Shown here one piece after another: positions 20,792 to 33,129 of a DNA stretch of 64,000 nucleotides. The stretch is from Symsagittifera roscoffensis. Taxonomy: Eukaryota; Xenacoelomorpha; Acoela; Convolutidae. A program made the position numbers and the translations under genes. Numbering within the stretch: position 1 is the first letter of the stretch; each line of letters opens with the position of its first letter. The notes beneath the pieces are model-generated. The model did not search any database, was not told the origin of the DNA, and saw only the letters and a list, made by a program, of their open reading frames with translations. Location: positions 50,113,892 to 50,177,891 of the forward strand of contig NC_087069.1 in the NCBI RefSeq assembly GCF_963678635.1, given 5' to 3'.

Positions 20792-22267
20792 AAAGCTAAA
20801 AATAACATTTTTTCCGTGCTACCGCGAATTGTTACATGATATGGACCAAAGTCGTTCACGCCTCAAATAAAACAAGTTGATTGCTTGATTAAGGTGGCAG
20901 TTTTTTGTATAAGGCATACGACAAACATATGTTTGATCACTCAGGACAAGGAATGCATTTTGGGTACAGCGAAGTGCAGGAGAATCACATCAAGTATATG
21001 ATTGTTGCTGTGATCGTGATACTTTCGGTGGACTAGACGGATAAGCAAGTTTACTAATGGATGTCGACAACCCAGATAACAGAATGCTTAGACTTTGTCG
21101 GAAACAAAATTTTCGAAATGAAAAAAAAAATCCACGTTAGTCTACGTTGTAAACTGTGAAACATTAACCTTTGTTTAGGTTTAACGCAGATTTATTTCAA
21201 ATAAGATCAAGTTGCTTGATTTTGTAAGTAATTTAGAACTGAGGCAAAAAAGACAACAATAACAAACTGAAGTTTTGAAAAAGCATCTGGGTCGGTTCGC
21301 ATCATCTATTTTATCAACTCAAAACGTTTTTTTCCTGATTCGTTCTGACACTGTTATCTAAACCCAAAAACAAACACAATTCTCAATCGATCGCTTTTCC
21401 TAAATTGCTAAGATAACTCACTGTTGGGATTTTTCTTTTTCAAACGTCTGTGTTGAGACCAGATTCCGAGTTTATGCATTTCTGCCATAATCAGTTTCTG
21501 CTTTACGATCGACTTTCCTAAATTGCTAAGAAAATTCTCTGTTGGGATTTTTCTTATTCTAATTTTCTTTTTCAGACTTTCGTTTTTGCTTAGAAACTCA
21601 CTGTTGAGATTTTTCTTATTGAAACTTCTGCGTTTAAACCAGATTCCTGGTTTCTACCAAAATCAGTTTCTGCTTTTTGATCGACTTTTGATTTCCTATT
21701 GATTCCGTGTTTTGCTCAACAATATCAAACTTTAGGCCATATTATTAGTCTAGACGTGGAAAGAAGCAAAAATTTAACAAGAAAACTTCTTGCTCTGCTG
21801 GAAAACAACAAATTGTTGATCAATCTCAAGACTTTTTTCGACAATTTTTCTTCAATTGCTGTAAACTAATTTGCAAGGAATTTTTATCCCTGCATACAAA
21901 TCAAACTTTAGCCAACAATTTGATAACGAGCTGCTCCGTGACAAAAATCTCAACATAACTTGATATATGTTTACTTTGAAGTGTAATTTTCACCTTTTTT
22001 AGAAAAAAAAAATTTGAATTAATGTTATTTGATGCAATCGTCATTGCCTACCCTAAGTTTCAATAAAGCCCAATGTATTTCAAAAATGTATAGTGCTGTT
22101 TCTTAATAATCAGATCATAATGTTTGTAAAACTGAACTTTTCCCGAAAACTTGCCACAGCGGGCTTTTTTCAATCAAATTTTTTCAATTATTTGTTTTCT
22201 GTGACAATTACGGAAACATTGAAAACATTCAAGGACCTTGGAAACTTTTCGATTCCATTTTTCCAAT
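20792..22267. other. Intergenic or intronic stretch with a tandem repeat
   Basis: No supported gene. An AATAAA at about 22,064 on the plus strand could serve a plus-strand transcript. A three-unit tandem repeat lies at 21,387-21,700. Confidence 0.5.
21387..21700 (+). repeat. Diverged tandem repeat, about 120 bases, near three units
   Basis: CGATCGCTTTTCCTAAATTG at about 21,389 recurs as CGATCGACTTTCCTAAATTG at about 21,508. ACTCACTGTTGGGATTTTTC and ATAATCAGTTTCTGCTTT recur in order, with a third partial unit near 21,598-21,690. Confidence 0.7.
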
Positions 22268-25115
22268 TTACTGACCCGCACTGACTCCAAATTCTTTTTG
22301 ATGATGCAAATCGTGTTTTTTTGACGCCATCAGACTGTCTAGCTGCTCGTGCAGTTCTTCTGTGGAATTTGTTTCATGTTCTTCACGTTCTTCTTCTTGA
22401 CGTTGTTCTTGTTTGATTTTCTTTGTATGAGTTTGCTTGATGAACATGTTCTTGCCTGCTTTTTGAATCTCATTTTCTTTCCTGGAACACAGAAAATGAC
22501 AGAAAGTATGAAGTGACTTTGTTTCTTTTTTAAATTTCAACCACCTTCAATCAAGGCTGAAAATGTAATTAGCATGCAACCAGTTTTCATGAACTCACAA
22601 GTATTCAACAAAGAGAGCCGATTGCTTTTCAATCAGCACAGTAAGTTCCACATATAAAAAAGACTTGGGAAAACAGTTTTTTCTCAAATCTTGTTTTTTT
22701 TACCGTGATGTTATAAAACGATTTGATTAAAGGCCTATGAGCTGATCCGAACAGTTATAAAAATAACAAATGATGCATATAGAAAACAGTTTTTTCAGCG
22801 GTTAAATTAAATTAAATCGAGCCAGTAAAATTTGCTTAGCTTTATCAGATTCAAACTAAGAGTTCAAAAAAATGATATTGAAATTGTCCCACAAAGATTG
22901 TGAACCAAATTTGTGATACCTGCCGTTGCGTAAAACGAAGTCTTTTTAAAATTCTTTTTATAAAGTAGAACAGTCGTCTCAAGCGTATTGAACAATTCGG
23001 CTTTTTTGATTTAAAAGAAGCACTTTTTCTTTGGGAACTTACAAAATGTGAATGCTAAGTTATTGCCCAGAAAGGTTTTTGAGCTCGGTTTAGTAGGGAT
23101 AACGAAAACTGGTTTTACAATTGCTCAACTGCAGACTTTTTGTTCCAACCACTTCACAAAACTGTAAAGACTCAAGTGCTAAGCTTATTTTTTCACACAA
23201 AAACTCGAAAGTAGTCAAATTTGGCTCCACTTTATATTGAAGTCCTTTCAGCCGCAATTTTGATTTCAATTTGAAAAAAAAATGAAATAAATTGTCGGAT
23301 TAGAGAAACACAGTTTCATTTCAAAGACCTGAACTATACTTATTCCGCAGCGAGAGAACTAGCACCGAGTGCTTATGGTTACTAATCGATTATAATTGAT
23401 TCTTGAGACAAAAATAATCCATTATAATTCATTACAGATGTAAAATTCAGACCATAAAGTCGATTACATTGCCGTTATAATTGATTATTTGTGACCCTGA
23501 ACTCAATTATTTTTACCGAGATAAAGCATTATAATCGATTGTTTTCAAAAAAAAATCCCATTATAATCGATTAAAATCCATTTCATTTTTAGAACTAAAC
23601 TCGATTACTTTTTCAAAATAAATGCCATGATTTTTACTAATTACCATGTCTAAACGTGGATGGTAAATGGGGGGGGTTTAAACTGGGAGGGGTAAAAGGG
23701 GTAAACTGGAAAGGGGCGGTTGTGGTAAAAAACACTAAAATGAACTGTTAAACTGCGATGAATTTAAGAAAAGAGACCAAAATTTATACATTTTATTGTG
23801 AGCTGTAACATTTTATGAAACGTAATGCGTAGCAACTGCACTAAACTGTAATTTCAAGCTGTAAAAATCATGAATGACCTTTCGAAAAAATCTATTATAA
23901 TAGATTTTATTGGCGTGAAAGATATTATGACTATTGTACATTTGTATTGGATTATAATCGATTATAATGGATTGTAGTGAAAAAACTGATTTCAGGTTTT
24001 TAATCCATTTTTAATGGATTATAATCGATTATTTTGTCATTTTATAGATACTGACCAAATTCTGACAATAAAATCGTTCATGGTCCAAGGGCGCTCGGTG
24101 CGGGAATGCACTATCGTTTAAGAATTGAGAAGGTATATCGTTCTTAAGATACTATTACTTCTTTAAACGACGTCGGTTTTTCTGAAAAAATCATTACGTG
24201 GCCAAACTGTGCATTTTGTGATACTCCCTTTATTCTCCTTTTGTTCTTTCATTTTCTTTGATCGTTACGACAAAATTTTAGCATGTTTAAAGACTTGCCT
24301 CTGGAATCCAGGAACATACAGACACAACATTGCGCGCTTATCTAGTGCACAGTTTGGCCTCGTAAGGATAAACACTTCTTTTAGAAGGTTTTTACCAACT
24401 TTTTTCTATGTATTTTTGATTTTTGATTTTTTTGTTGTCGAAATATTCCGCTCTAAATTTTGTTTCTCAGATTAAAAAAAAATTCTGGTTTTTCTTAGCT
24501 TACATCTTGGCTAAAGAGAGCATGGCCTGGTACGTTTAACTATGAGGCAACTTTAACCCTTTTGAAGTAAATTTACCTGCTTTCGTGAATTGTTGATGTC
24601 TCAGTACCAGTTCTGATGGATTGATTTTCTGGAATGAAATTACTATGAAAGCCTCCAGCTTCCAATTTCGAAGAAATATAGTCCGACAGTTTATGAAGCT
24701 CAGATATATCTTCATCCAAAAATAAACTAGTTCTGAACTCGCGAGAAAAAGAAATCTGTAAAACTTCAACGTGATAGAAAAGTTTCTCAAAGATCAGTTG
24801 AATCTCTGAACACAATCGTGTACTGATAGGTTCAAAAGTTACATCAGATCCAGATGACAATTTGATGTTTTGGTTACCACTTTTCTCCAGAACTTCAATG
24901 TAATGTAAGAGTCGTTGATCAACTTTCTCATGTCCCTCAAGTACTTCTTTGAGCTGTGCTAAAACTTTTTCCGAGTTGTGTCTATCTGAATTGTCCATTT
25001 TTGCCGAGATAGAGTTGTGTCTATCTGAATCGTCCATTTTTGCCGAGATAGAGTTGTGTCTATCTGAATCGTCCATTTTTGCCGAGATAGAGTTGTGTCT
25101 ATCTGAATCGTCCAT
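22268..25115 (-). CDS. Two-exon host gene with N-terminal 13-residue repeats
   Basis: Exon 1 is 25,115-24,577 and starts with ATG. It ends in AGCAG directly before GTAAAT, a good donor. Exon 2 is 22,481-22,268, after a strong acceptor (ACTTTCTGTCATTTTCTGTG then TTCCAG), and ends at TAA. Exon 1 leaves two bases of a codon and exon 2 supplies one, so they join in phase into 250 residues. The protein begins with three and a half copies of DDSDRHNSISAKM, then a probable helical or coiled segment (residues ~50-80, KVLAQLKEVLEGHEKVDQRL), a mixed globular region to ~180, and a Lys/Glu-rich tail (KQEQRQEEEREEHE). No signal peptide or membrane segment is seen. I do not recognise the family. GGTCAGTAA near the stop could instead be a further donor. 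Additional exons in the 2.1 kb intron cannot be excluded. Confidence 0.6.
23363..24100. mobile_element. Small inverted-repeat DNA transposon (MITE-like) in an intron
   Basis: The ends are CACCGAGTGCTTATGG and, reversed, CACCGAGCGCCCTTGG, 738 bases apart. No transposase frame lies inside. The interior is dominated by many copies of the near-palindrome ATTATAATCGATTATAAT near both ends, with a G-rich patch (about 23,670-23,720) in the middle. Clustered subterminal motifs of this sort are typical of hAT-like elements, where transposase binds them. I see no clear 8-base target duplication, so the superfamily is uncertain. It lies in the intron of the repeat-bearing host gene. Confidence 0.6.
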
Positions 25116-25126
25116 TTTTGTCGAGA
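24974..25126 (-). repeat. 39-base coding minisatellite
   Basis: Nearly four units of 39 bases start at about 24,974, 25,013, 25,052 and 25,091 and encode SISAKMDDSDRHN in frame. Units 2 to 4 are almost identical, so the expansion is recent or homogenised. The length is a multiple of three, so copy number can change without breaking the frame. Confidence 0.9.
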
Positions 25127-26590
25127 TACTTGCACTTCAAAGAGAAACCGAGAAGCTGATTAAATTATAACACTGTTCTAGCTGAGTTATGAATCACTTG
25201 AATCCAGGAAAAGGTCATATAAGGTCATTATAACCAAATAATTTGTTATATGACACGAAAAGAGTCGAGAAATGATCTGAGCAGTGGTATATAAAACGCA
25301 AAAAACATGAAAAGAAGTGGTCTGATATAAATGGAATTGTGTAGAAAAAACGTTTGCAAAAAAACGTGACCAGTTACGTAACTATACCAGTAAAAGACTA
25401 ACAAAAACGTACTGCACTACAGGTTTTGAGGTGAAAAAAACATATGAAAAATATTATTGTACTGCTCAAATAAAATTGTAGTTTTTTCTTGAGTTTCCCC
25501 GTGAAAGCGAAGCTCAAAGCATGTAGAATAAACAGTCGCTTACAGAATGAACAGTCACCCCAATTATGTAAAAAAGAATCGTGGTACAATAATAGCTAAA
25601 ATAGACATTACCACGCCAAACTTAATTTTCTTTGTGGCCACCATATTTCTACCAAATGTCTTTTGAATGTATTAGCCACTAATCTATGGATCTCAGTCTT
25701 AAACAAGATATGGACATCTTTAAAAATTTAATAAAAACGTTAACATTTCAAATGCAAGGGTAAAAGACTTGCGTATCTTTTTTTTCGTTTCGTATGATAT
25801 CGCAAGCGATTTTTTTTTTATCGAATGATCAAGTTGATATCTTGAAAAACAGATGGGGTGTTTATGAAAGTTATAACCATTTCTGTAAATATCTCGAGTT
25901 GGACGCGGAAAAAAGATTATTTGCTAGAAAAGTCCTGAATAACTATTTGCTGGGTGTAGAAACGGAGGTTATTAATTACTTTTAACCAAATTTCTCAGCT
26001 AATATTAAAAAGAAAGTAAATTCACGCAATTAAGAACGAAACAATTGAAAAAAGCGAAGGAACGTTTTTTTACTTATGGCAGAAAACACCCTTAGTTAAG
26101 ATGTTGCTAAATTTAGCCCCATCCAGTTTCAAGCGTTAATATTTGATTTTATTAAATTTTTAGTACCAGTCTTACTAAAATTGAGAAACAATCGATTTTA
26201 ATCATTTAATAAATCAAAATTTAATTAATTATAATCCATTATAATTGACAAAAATAGATTATTTATTCGTCTATTTTTCGATGCAATTAAAATTCATTAT
26301 AACTGATTATAATTGTCCTGAGCCGAACTTTGGTACCTCGTTCTCAACATGTCCTTTTGCAGCCTTGTTGCAGATTTATATCATCATTGTTAACCAAGGT
26401 CATAGTTCTGGCCTATACCGAATACCACGCTGTGCGTGATCATACTCTTTGTTTGCTACATCGTTTGTTAGATGTCTAATTAACTCTCTCACACTCTATA
26501 TTCTCATGGTTATAGTTTTGACCTTAAAAACCTAATTGGAACTAAGTATTTACATTGATTCTTGCAACTAACTAAACAATAATTTGTCAA
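25127..26590. other. AT-rich stretch, no firm gene
   Basis: A 63-codon plus-strand frame at 25,794-25,985 begins with ATG and contains KNRWGVYESYNHFCKYLELD, which looks protein-like, but no splice or family support exists. At about 26,190-26,315 several ATTATAAT-type motifs recur as in the intron transposon, suggesting a decayed relative. A TATATAAAA sequence lies at 25,290. Confidence 0.4.
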
Positions 26591-26599
26591 TTTACCTCT

Positions 26600-28720
26600 T
26601 ATGAAACAACTAAGTTTTGACTCGATATATTCGGCAAATGTCATCGCGCAGCCAGCAGCTCCTGTGAACGAAGACAGGACTGACCTGTTAGGCATTCCAC
26701 CCTTTAGGGCGAAAGCTTCTGTTAACCCGCCATTTCTCTGGGAACCTTGAATAGGTCAATTCTTATTGGCAAATGACAACATCAACCCCCAGGACCTTCT
26801 AGTTGAACCCGCATGGGTCATCGATGATACCCCTCCAAAATCAGAGACAGTTTTCACTGGAGAAGATGCTAGGGAGGCCAATGCTCGAGTCTTCCGAGAT
26901 CAAGCGGCGACTCGAAGAGTAAACAAGTATACTGTCGAACGGAGGAGAAAAGGCCCTAGAATCAGCCAGAACTGGTTCTATCACGAAGCTGAGGCCCATT
27001 TGAAGTCCCGGTTGTTCTTCTCATTAGGAAATGGAGGAAAGAGACGCTTTGCAGACTGTTTTTTCCTCACACTGACATAAGCGTTATTCCTTTTCGAGAA
27101 CATCACATTGCCTGTGAAACGTTGTTCAAGGTGGAACGAACTATACAGTTTTAATGTACCAAGCTCTATAATACAAAATTTATGTTTGAAAATGATACTT
27201 TCCGGTCATTTTACGCTCGTCTTAGCGCCCAAATTGCCCTGTGTAACTGGCTAAACGTTCAAGAGAAGGAGACGTTAAAGGACCTCTTCATTGAACGAAT
27301 TCGTGACGTAGATTTTAAGCAACAATTTATTAAAGCTAAGACAGGTTTGGATAACATCCGTAAACTTGCACTAGAGTTTGAGAAAACTGCTAGTACTTCC
27401 GCATAATTCCAAAAACTAATTCCACACAATCAGCATTCCAACGTTATTACGCTTAAACAGGAACCCATTTTCTGTACTCAGTCGTCCCGAGGAAAACATA
27501 GTAATCGATAAAACACACAAAAAATAACCAAGGGAACAAATCATGTTATTTTTGCGGTAACCCTTTTAGTCCATCCTGGGAAGTTACGTGTAACCTCTGC
27601 AGGAAACGTGATGATTTCGCAAAATGCTGCATTTCATCAAAGCGAAGGGTAAAATTGGTTCAGGAGAATGAGGAAGCGTCGGGTCCCTCTATAGATTGTA
27701 ACTTCATAGATGCTGAGTACGACAGTGAACCAGAAAATGGGTTTCTACAACTGGAAAGCGCAGTCAGTATCAATAGTATTGAAGTGCTCAAGTCAAACAG
27801 AGGGAAACCCAGAAGCCTCAGCATTCAATTGTGTTCAGGTTATAGTTTCTTCTATTTGACCATTGACACGGGAAGCCCAGTTTCGTTCCTGAATAAACGC
27901 ACTTGTGACATACTATTGCAACGTAACCCGTCTATCGAATTTCGGGATATGACACGTTTTGCTTTTCGATACTTCGTACGTTGATTACAACGAAAAACCC
28001 ATTCGTCTTCTTGGTTCGATTCCAATCCCGATTTCTTCTAGTGGCTGGAAAGTGGAGGACGCTCAGTTCCTCATCTCAGAAACAGAACTCGCAATTTTCT
28101 GGGACTGGATTTGCAGGAGCAGCTAGTTGTGGTTACGACACAGTTGAATGCCGAATCTGTTCACCTGCTTGAGGATATTTCCCAAGTTCGATATCAGATT
28201 ATTGGAGTTCATTCTTTGCAGAAAAATACGCCCCCGTCTTCAGTCGACTAGGCAGATCTAAGCAACATAAAGTTTGCACTGTTTTAAAAATCCCTCTGCT
28301 ACCCCGTCAAGTCAAAAAACGTAAGGTTCCGATCCATATTCAGGATAGAGTTGCGAACGAAATCAAACTACTAATGGAGCAAGGTCATATCAAAAAAATT
28401 GAACAAATGTACGACAGACTTTTTCATAGCGCCCCTTGTGTTAACAGCAAAAAAGGATGGCTCAATCAAACTTGCCCTTAACGCCAAGCCGATGAACGTT
28501 CAGACCTGGAAAAACAAATACCAGATGCCAAACAGTCATTTACTCATCGATTCAGCGGCGCAGATCATTACTAAGAACGTACCTGGCAAGGTTAGGTTCA
28601 CATCTTTTGATCTGAAGTATGCTTTCAGTCAGTTGCCATTGTCATCGTTAACTAGTATATATGCCGAATGAACCGCGATACATTAGTAATTGTACGCCTC
28701 GGATAGACAGATACGAATCA
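26600..28720 (+). mobile_element. Ty3/gypsy gag-protease-RT fragment (fossil)
   Basis: The order is gag (about 26,600-27,640), protease (about 27,680-28,110) and the start of reverse transcriptase (about 28,250-28,670). Gag ends with a zinc-binding segment of the form CYFCGNPFSP...CNLCRKRDDFAKCC. The protease holds the active-site motif LTIDTGSPVSF. The RT part has KDGSIKLALNAKPMN, NKYQMPN and VRFTSFDLKYAFSQLPLS, where the Asp of SFDL aligns with the first catalytic Asp of the family. No RNase H, integrase or LTR was found. It is truncated and broken, with roughly half a dozen or more breaks. It belongs to the same broad clade as the element at 15.7-20.1 kb. Confidence 0.85.
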
Positions 28721-28832
28721 GCCATATCCAATTGTTAGTATCAGAGTTGACATGACATGTTAGGTTGGGTCAAAATGCGTTTTTGGTGCTGATGACAACT
28801 CGGCTGTTAAAATGGTTTAAAAATACCTTGGA

Positions 28833-29680
28833 TGAATTTCCAGCTCATCAAGTTATCTAGGGTAGCCTATAGTATCCTTGAATACGAAAAAAAAACCATG
28901 CGCAAGAAAATTGTTACAGAGAGCGACAGAAAAAACCCTCTTTTTTTGAAGAGAAGCACTATATTGAGCCAAAAAACTTTCTAGCGTACTGCAAACTATC
29001 ATGAATATGATTTTTAGGGGTTTCAGGCGTGTGCCATTGTTCCAACATATAGAAAAAACAAGATAGGTTCGAAAAACAAGAAGAAAAATTATCAAAAATA
29101 AATTGCCTTTTTCGGAAAACTGATTGCCCATTGGTCGTCAACATGAATGGATTGACTCTTGAATGGACTTTAAGCTCATTGAGCTATTTAGGGCAGCCTA
29201 AAAGTATCCGTGAAAATGAAAAAAACTCATGTAACTACAGAAAAACCGAAACATGTTCGAAAAACAAGAGGGGAAAATCATCAGAAGTACTAGAGTTCAG
29301 ATGACAAGTCAGCTAAGATGAATAGCCTTTTCCGAAAACTCATGCCCCATCGGTGGTCAACAGGACTGGATTGATTCATGAATGAACTTTAGGCTCATCG
29401 AGCTATCTAGGGTAGCCTGCAAGTATCCGTGAAATTGAAAAAAAAACAGCGCAAGAATTTTGTAACAGAGTGCGAAAGTGAAAACTCCATTTTTTTGAAA
29501 AGAAGTCCAGTATTAGTCAAAACTCTTTCTAGCATAATACAAATTATCGTGAACAAGTGTTTTAGGGGTTTCAGGCATGTGTCTTTGTTCCAACTTACAG
29601 AAACAGCAAGATAAATTCGAAAAACAAGGGGGGAAATCATGAAATGTACCAGAGTTGACATGACAATTTAGTTAGGTTGT
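28833..29680 (+). repeat. Satellite-like tandem repeat, three diverged units
   Basis: Units begin near 28,833, 29,166 and 29,386 with variants of TTTAGGCTCATCGAGCTATC followed by TAGGGTAGCCT. Shared landmarks are a Lys-codon-like A run, TTGTAACAGAG, AGGGGTTTCAGGC, TTGTTCCAAC and TTCGAAAAACAAG. The middle unit is shorter. Outside this array, about 60 related bases with GATAGACAGATACGAATCA flank the region at 28,663-28,722 and 30,103-30,163. Confidence 0.8.
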
Positions 29681-30679
29681 ACAATATTATGAGGAAATGA
29701 TATCTGACCGATCATTATTATGGTTTAAAGGATTGCATTTTCAAATTTTTTTTATATTACCTAGGATGGTTTATAGACACTTGTAAGAATGGTACTTAAT
29801 TTAGGCGCAATATTTTTGTCAGATAGTGATATAAGGAGCAAATCAAATCGTAAGTTCCTTCCTACTACTCATGACTTTAGCAGAACATATCAAATATGAG
29901 AATCATAGCATTAAAATGTTTCAAAGGAGTACTGTCACGTGGAAAAATCAGAAACGAGAAGGCCTATTGAAACAAGGTTTGATCAAAACACTTTATACTT
30001 ATGTATGCTTTAAATTTAAACAATATGAAGAATCCAGTACATGATAGCAGACATTCATTCTTGAGACTTCGAAACTGCGTTTCATTTTCTCGATTGAGAT
30101 ACATGCCGAAAGATCCGCGAAAACAAAACTGATCGTACAACTTGGATAGACAGATACGAATCATCTTGAAGGTTACTGCTCATCAATTGAATAGATTCAT
30201 CAGAAATATTTAAATAAAAAAATATTCTTCATAGTACAGTTCATCCAGAGCAGTCTCTTCTAACGTTTTTTTTTCGATGCGTTGTAACGATTTAAGTAAT
30301 TGTAAAATAAGCTCGATATAATTGCATGAATAGAGTGAGCCATATCCAATCCTAAGCATATAATGCAGTGCTACATTTCGATTGAACCTGAAAAATACAA
30401 ACAAAACAGGCCGACGCTAATACAACACAAACATTGAAACATCTCATGTATACATGTCTCCACAATAATGATTCTTAAAAAAAATTAAATTTCAACAAGA
30501 GCAGGTTTAACACCCAAACCAAAACTACGGCACTTTTTTTTGAAGTTAACTTTTTGAAGTTAGTAGGCAAAAATTATCATACTAACTGTAGCAAACCAGT
30601 TTATGTTATTCTTATAAACATATCAACAAACTGGTTGCAAGAAAAAAACAGTTTTAAAAAATTTTAGGCTAGCTGATGG
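29681..30679. other. No supported gene; flank repeat inside
   Basis: AT-rich DNA containing the second flank motif (30,103-30,163). Open frames are short and without support. Confidence 0.45.
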
Positions 30680-31769
30680 ACACAGGAGCCCCAAAATTGT
30701 TTTTTTTTACTTGTAAAGAAAAATCGTGAAAACCACATTGAAATATGGATTGTTTCGTGTACCCAAATGAAGCTCTATTACTGTTATGACCATAGCTATA
30801 AACAGATTGCAAAGAAATTTAAGTTGAATCATAAATTTAAGCCAGTCTTAGGAGCGAGCCTGAAGCCCGAACAAAAATTATTTTTTTTTATTGAAAACAG
30901 TATATCGTCACACTCACTTCGAATTAAGGAACGTATTATGAATCGAAATGAAAATCTGTTATTGTTTTTCCAAATGTATTAACCAAATGGAAAAAAAACA
31001 TTATTAAACAAAAATTGGGCCAATCTTAGGAGCGAACCTGAAGCCCAAAAAAGGTTTTTTTTTGCTTAAAAAATTATATCGTCACACTCACTTCGATTTA
31101 TGGAATGTTTTAAAAATTACGATGAAGCCCTGTTATGGTATTGCCGAAAGCTATAAGTAGATATAAAAAAACATTGTCAAACAAAAATTCTAGCCAATCC
31201 TAGGAGGGAGCCAGAAGCCCGAAAAAAGGTTATTTTTTTACTGAAAAATTAGTATATCGTCACGTTAATGTCAAACTTGGAAACATTTTACATATCAAAA
31301 CTCAGGTCTGTTATTGGTTTTAGGAAAGCTATAGTTGAATAGCAAAAAATAATAATTTAAAACAAAAATTTAAGCTATCTTAAAAGCGAGCTTGAAGCCC
31401 GAAAATAAAGTTTTTTTAATTAAGAAATTTATATCGACAAATTCACTTCGAATTTAGAAACGTTTTGGACACCAAAACTCAGTACCGTTATTGTTTTTTC
31501 GAAACCTCCATACAAATTGAAAAAAAAAACAATTTAAACAAAAATATATGCCAATCTTATAAGCGAGCCTGAAGCCCGAAAAACTATATCGCCACATTCA
31601 CTTCGAAGAAAGAATTATTTTATTTAGAAATATAGTCTCTGTTGTTGATCTTGCGATAGCTATAAACAGATTGCAAAAAATCATAAGAAAAAAAAGAAAA
31701 ATTGAGCCAGTCTTTGGAGCGTACCCGAAGCCCAAAAAAAGTAACATTTTGTTTAAAAAACACATATCG
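30680..31769 (+). repeat. Satellite block 1, monomers of about 175 bases
   Basis: The landmark GAGCGAGCCTGAAGCCCGA or close variants recurs near 30,852, 31,029, 31,203, 31,383, 31,560 and 31,713, with a partial first unit near 30,685. Each monomer continues with a poly(T) run, ATATCGTCACACTCACTTCGA, a short variable part and an AGCTATAAACAGATTGCAAA-like stretch. The spacing is 174-180 bases, except the last at about 153. Confidence 0.9.
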
Positions 31770-32695
31770 TTACCTTCCCTTCAAATTTAGGAGCGTATTA
31801 TATGTCAAAATCATACCCTGTTATTCCTCTGTTGATGGCAAAAAAAACAGGTTCGAAAACTGATAAGTTTTCACATTCTATGACACAAAACCTGTGACAA
31901 GCAGTTTTCTCAGCCCTGTTGCAGTTCTAACGATTTCAAATATTGCAGAAAATCATATTAAGTACTTTTTATTAAAAAGGGCAGAAATTTTTTTTGAAGC
32001 GATATTTCAGGCCAATGATCTTTTCCATCCAGAAATATAGCTGTTAACGCACATCTATAACAAAACTGAAAGCGTATCAACCAGTTGGGACAATTTTTTT
32101 CTAGATACCTTATCCCTGAAATATTTTTGCAACAAAAACTCCGAATTTTTTTTAGGGTAGGCAAACACAAAAAGTGCACACTCAAAGCAGCATGTCGAAA
32201 TGACAGTTTTTAAAATCTTTGATTTTTTTTTCTAAATGTTGGTTGTTTTTATGCACCGAAATAAAATCTTTAACTAGAATTATGAGTGAACTAGTATAGT
32301 TCAGCAACAAAATAGACTTTTTCAACCGTAAAAATCTGAAAAACTGATACCTCTTGCTATAAACCTTTGAAAAAAAATGAAAAATCGGGTTGTACCTCGC
32401 CCAGCTAACCATTCTGCAACTTCAATCTTTACACGGCTATCAATCAATGAGTTTAAGAAATGCTACTGCCTCAATGGCACCAGAGTTGTATCAAAAAAAG
32501 AAATTCCTGGCATTATTTTAAGAAATTATCGATGAAATTTATCAATGCTATAAAACTATATCGAAACTAACACGCCGCTTTGAGGATTGTAAACTCTTCA
32601 ATTTGAGGTATATAATTATAAACAGCGCGAGACGAGCAGTAGAAATGTCTTTGAAATTGGGAACCGGGCAAGAGCACAAAAAAGCTAAGATAAAC
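31770..32695 (+). repeat. Higher-order repeat spacer, copy 1
   Basis: About 0.9 kb that recurs at 33,130-34,160. Shared in order are TGGCAAAAA near the left, ACACAAAACCTG, TGAAGCGATATTTCAGGCCA, TTGCTGTTAACG or variant, GGGTAGGCAAACACAAAAAG, TGCACAC, ACCTCGCCCA and CTCAAT...ACCAGAGTTGTAT. Its minus strand holds short related frames in both copies, but without ATG-based support. Confidence 0.8.
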
Positions 32696-33129
32696 AATTA
32701 AAGCCATTCTTAGGAGAGCTCCTGAAGCCCGAAAAAAGTTTTTTGTTTAAACTCAATAAATTATATCGTCACATTCACTTCGATTTTGAGATCTTCTTTT
32801 ATATCAAAACTAAGCTCTACTAATGTTAACCCGATACCTTTCAACAGATTACAAAAGATAACATTAAAAGTGAAGCCAATCTTTAGAGCGAGCCGGAAGC
32901 CGGAATTTTTTTTTAATTAAAAAAATTATATAGTCACATTCATTTGGAGTTTAGAGACGTTTTTTTTTATATCAAAATTAGGCTCTGTTGTTGTTCTTGC
33001 AATAGCGTGAAAAGATTTCAATATTATCAAGAAAAAATAAAACATTTAAGCCAATATTTGGAGCGAGCCCGAAGCCCGAACAAAAAAAAATTTTGTTTGA
33101 AAATATATCATCACATTCGCTTCGATTTT
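32696..33129 (+). repeat. Satellite block 2, about 175-base monomers
   Basis: Monomer landmarks lie near 32,711, 32,883 and 33,060, with the same order of motifs as block 1. Confidence 0.85.

Noticed and set aside
20840-21110. Short plus-strand peptides such as MDVDNPDNRMLRLCRKQNF
   Set aside because: Too short and in unconnected frames, with no splice support.
24949-25170. Repetitive plus-strand frame (CLSESSIFAEIEL units)
   Set aside because: Antisense shadow of the 39-base coding repeat of the minus-strand host gene.
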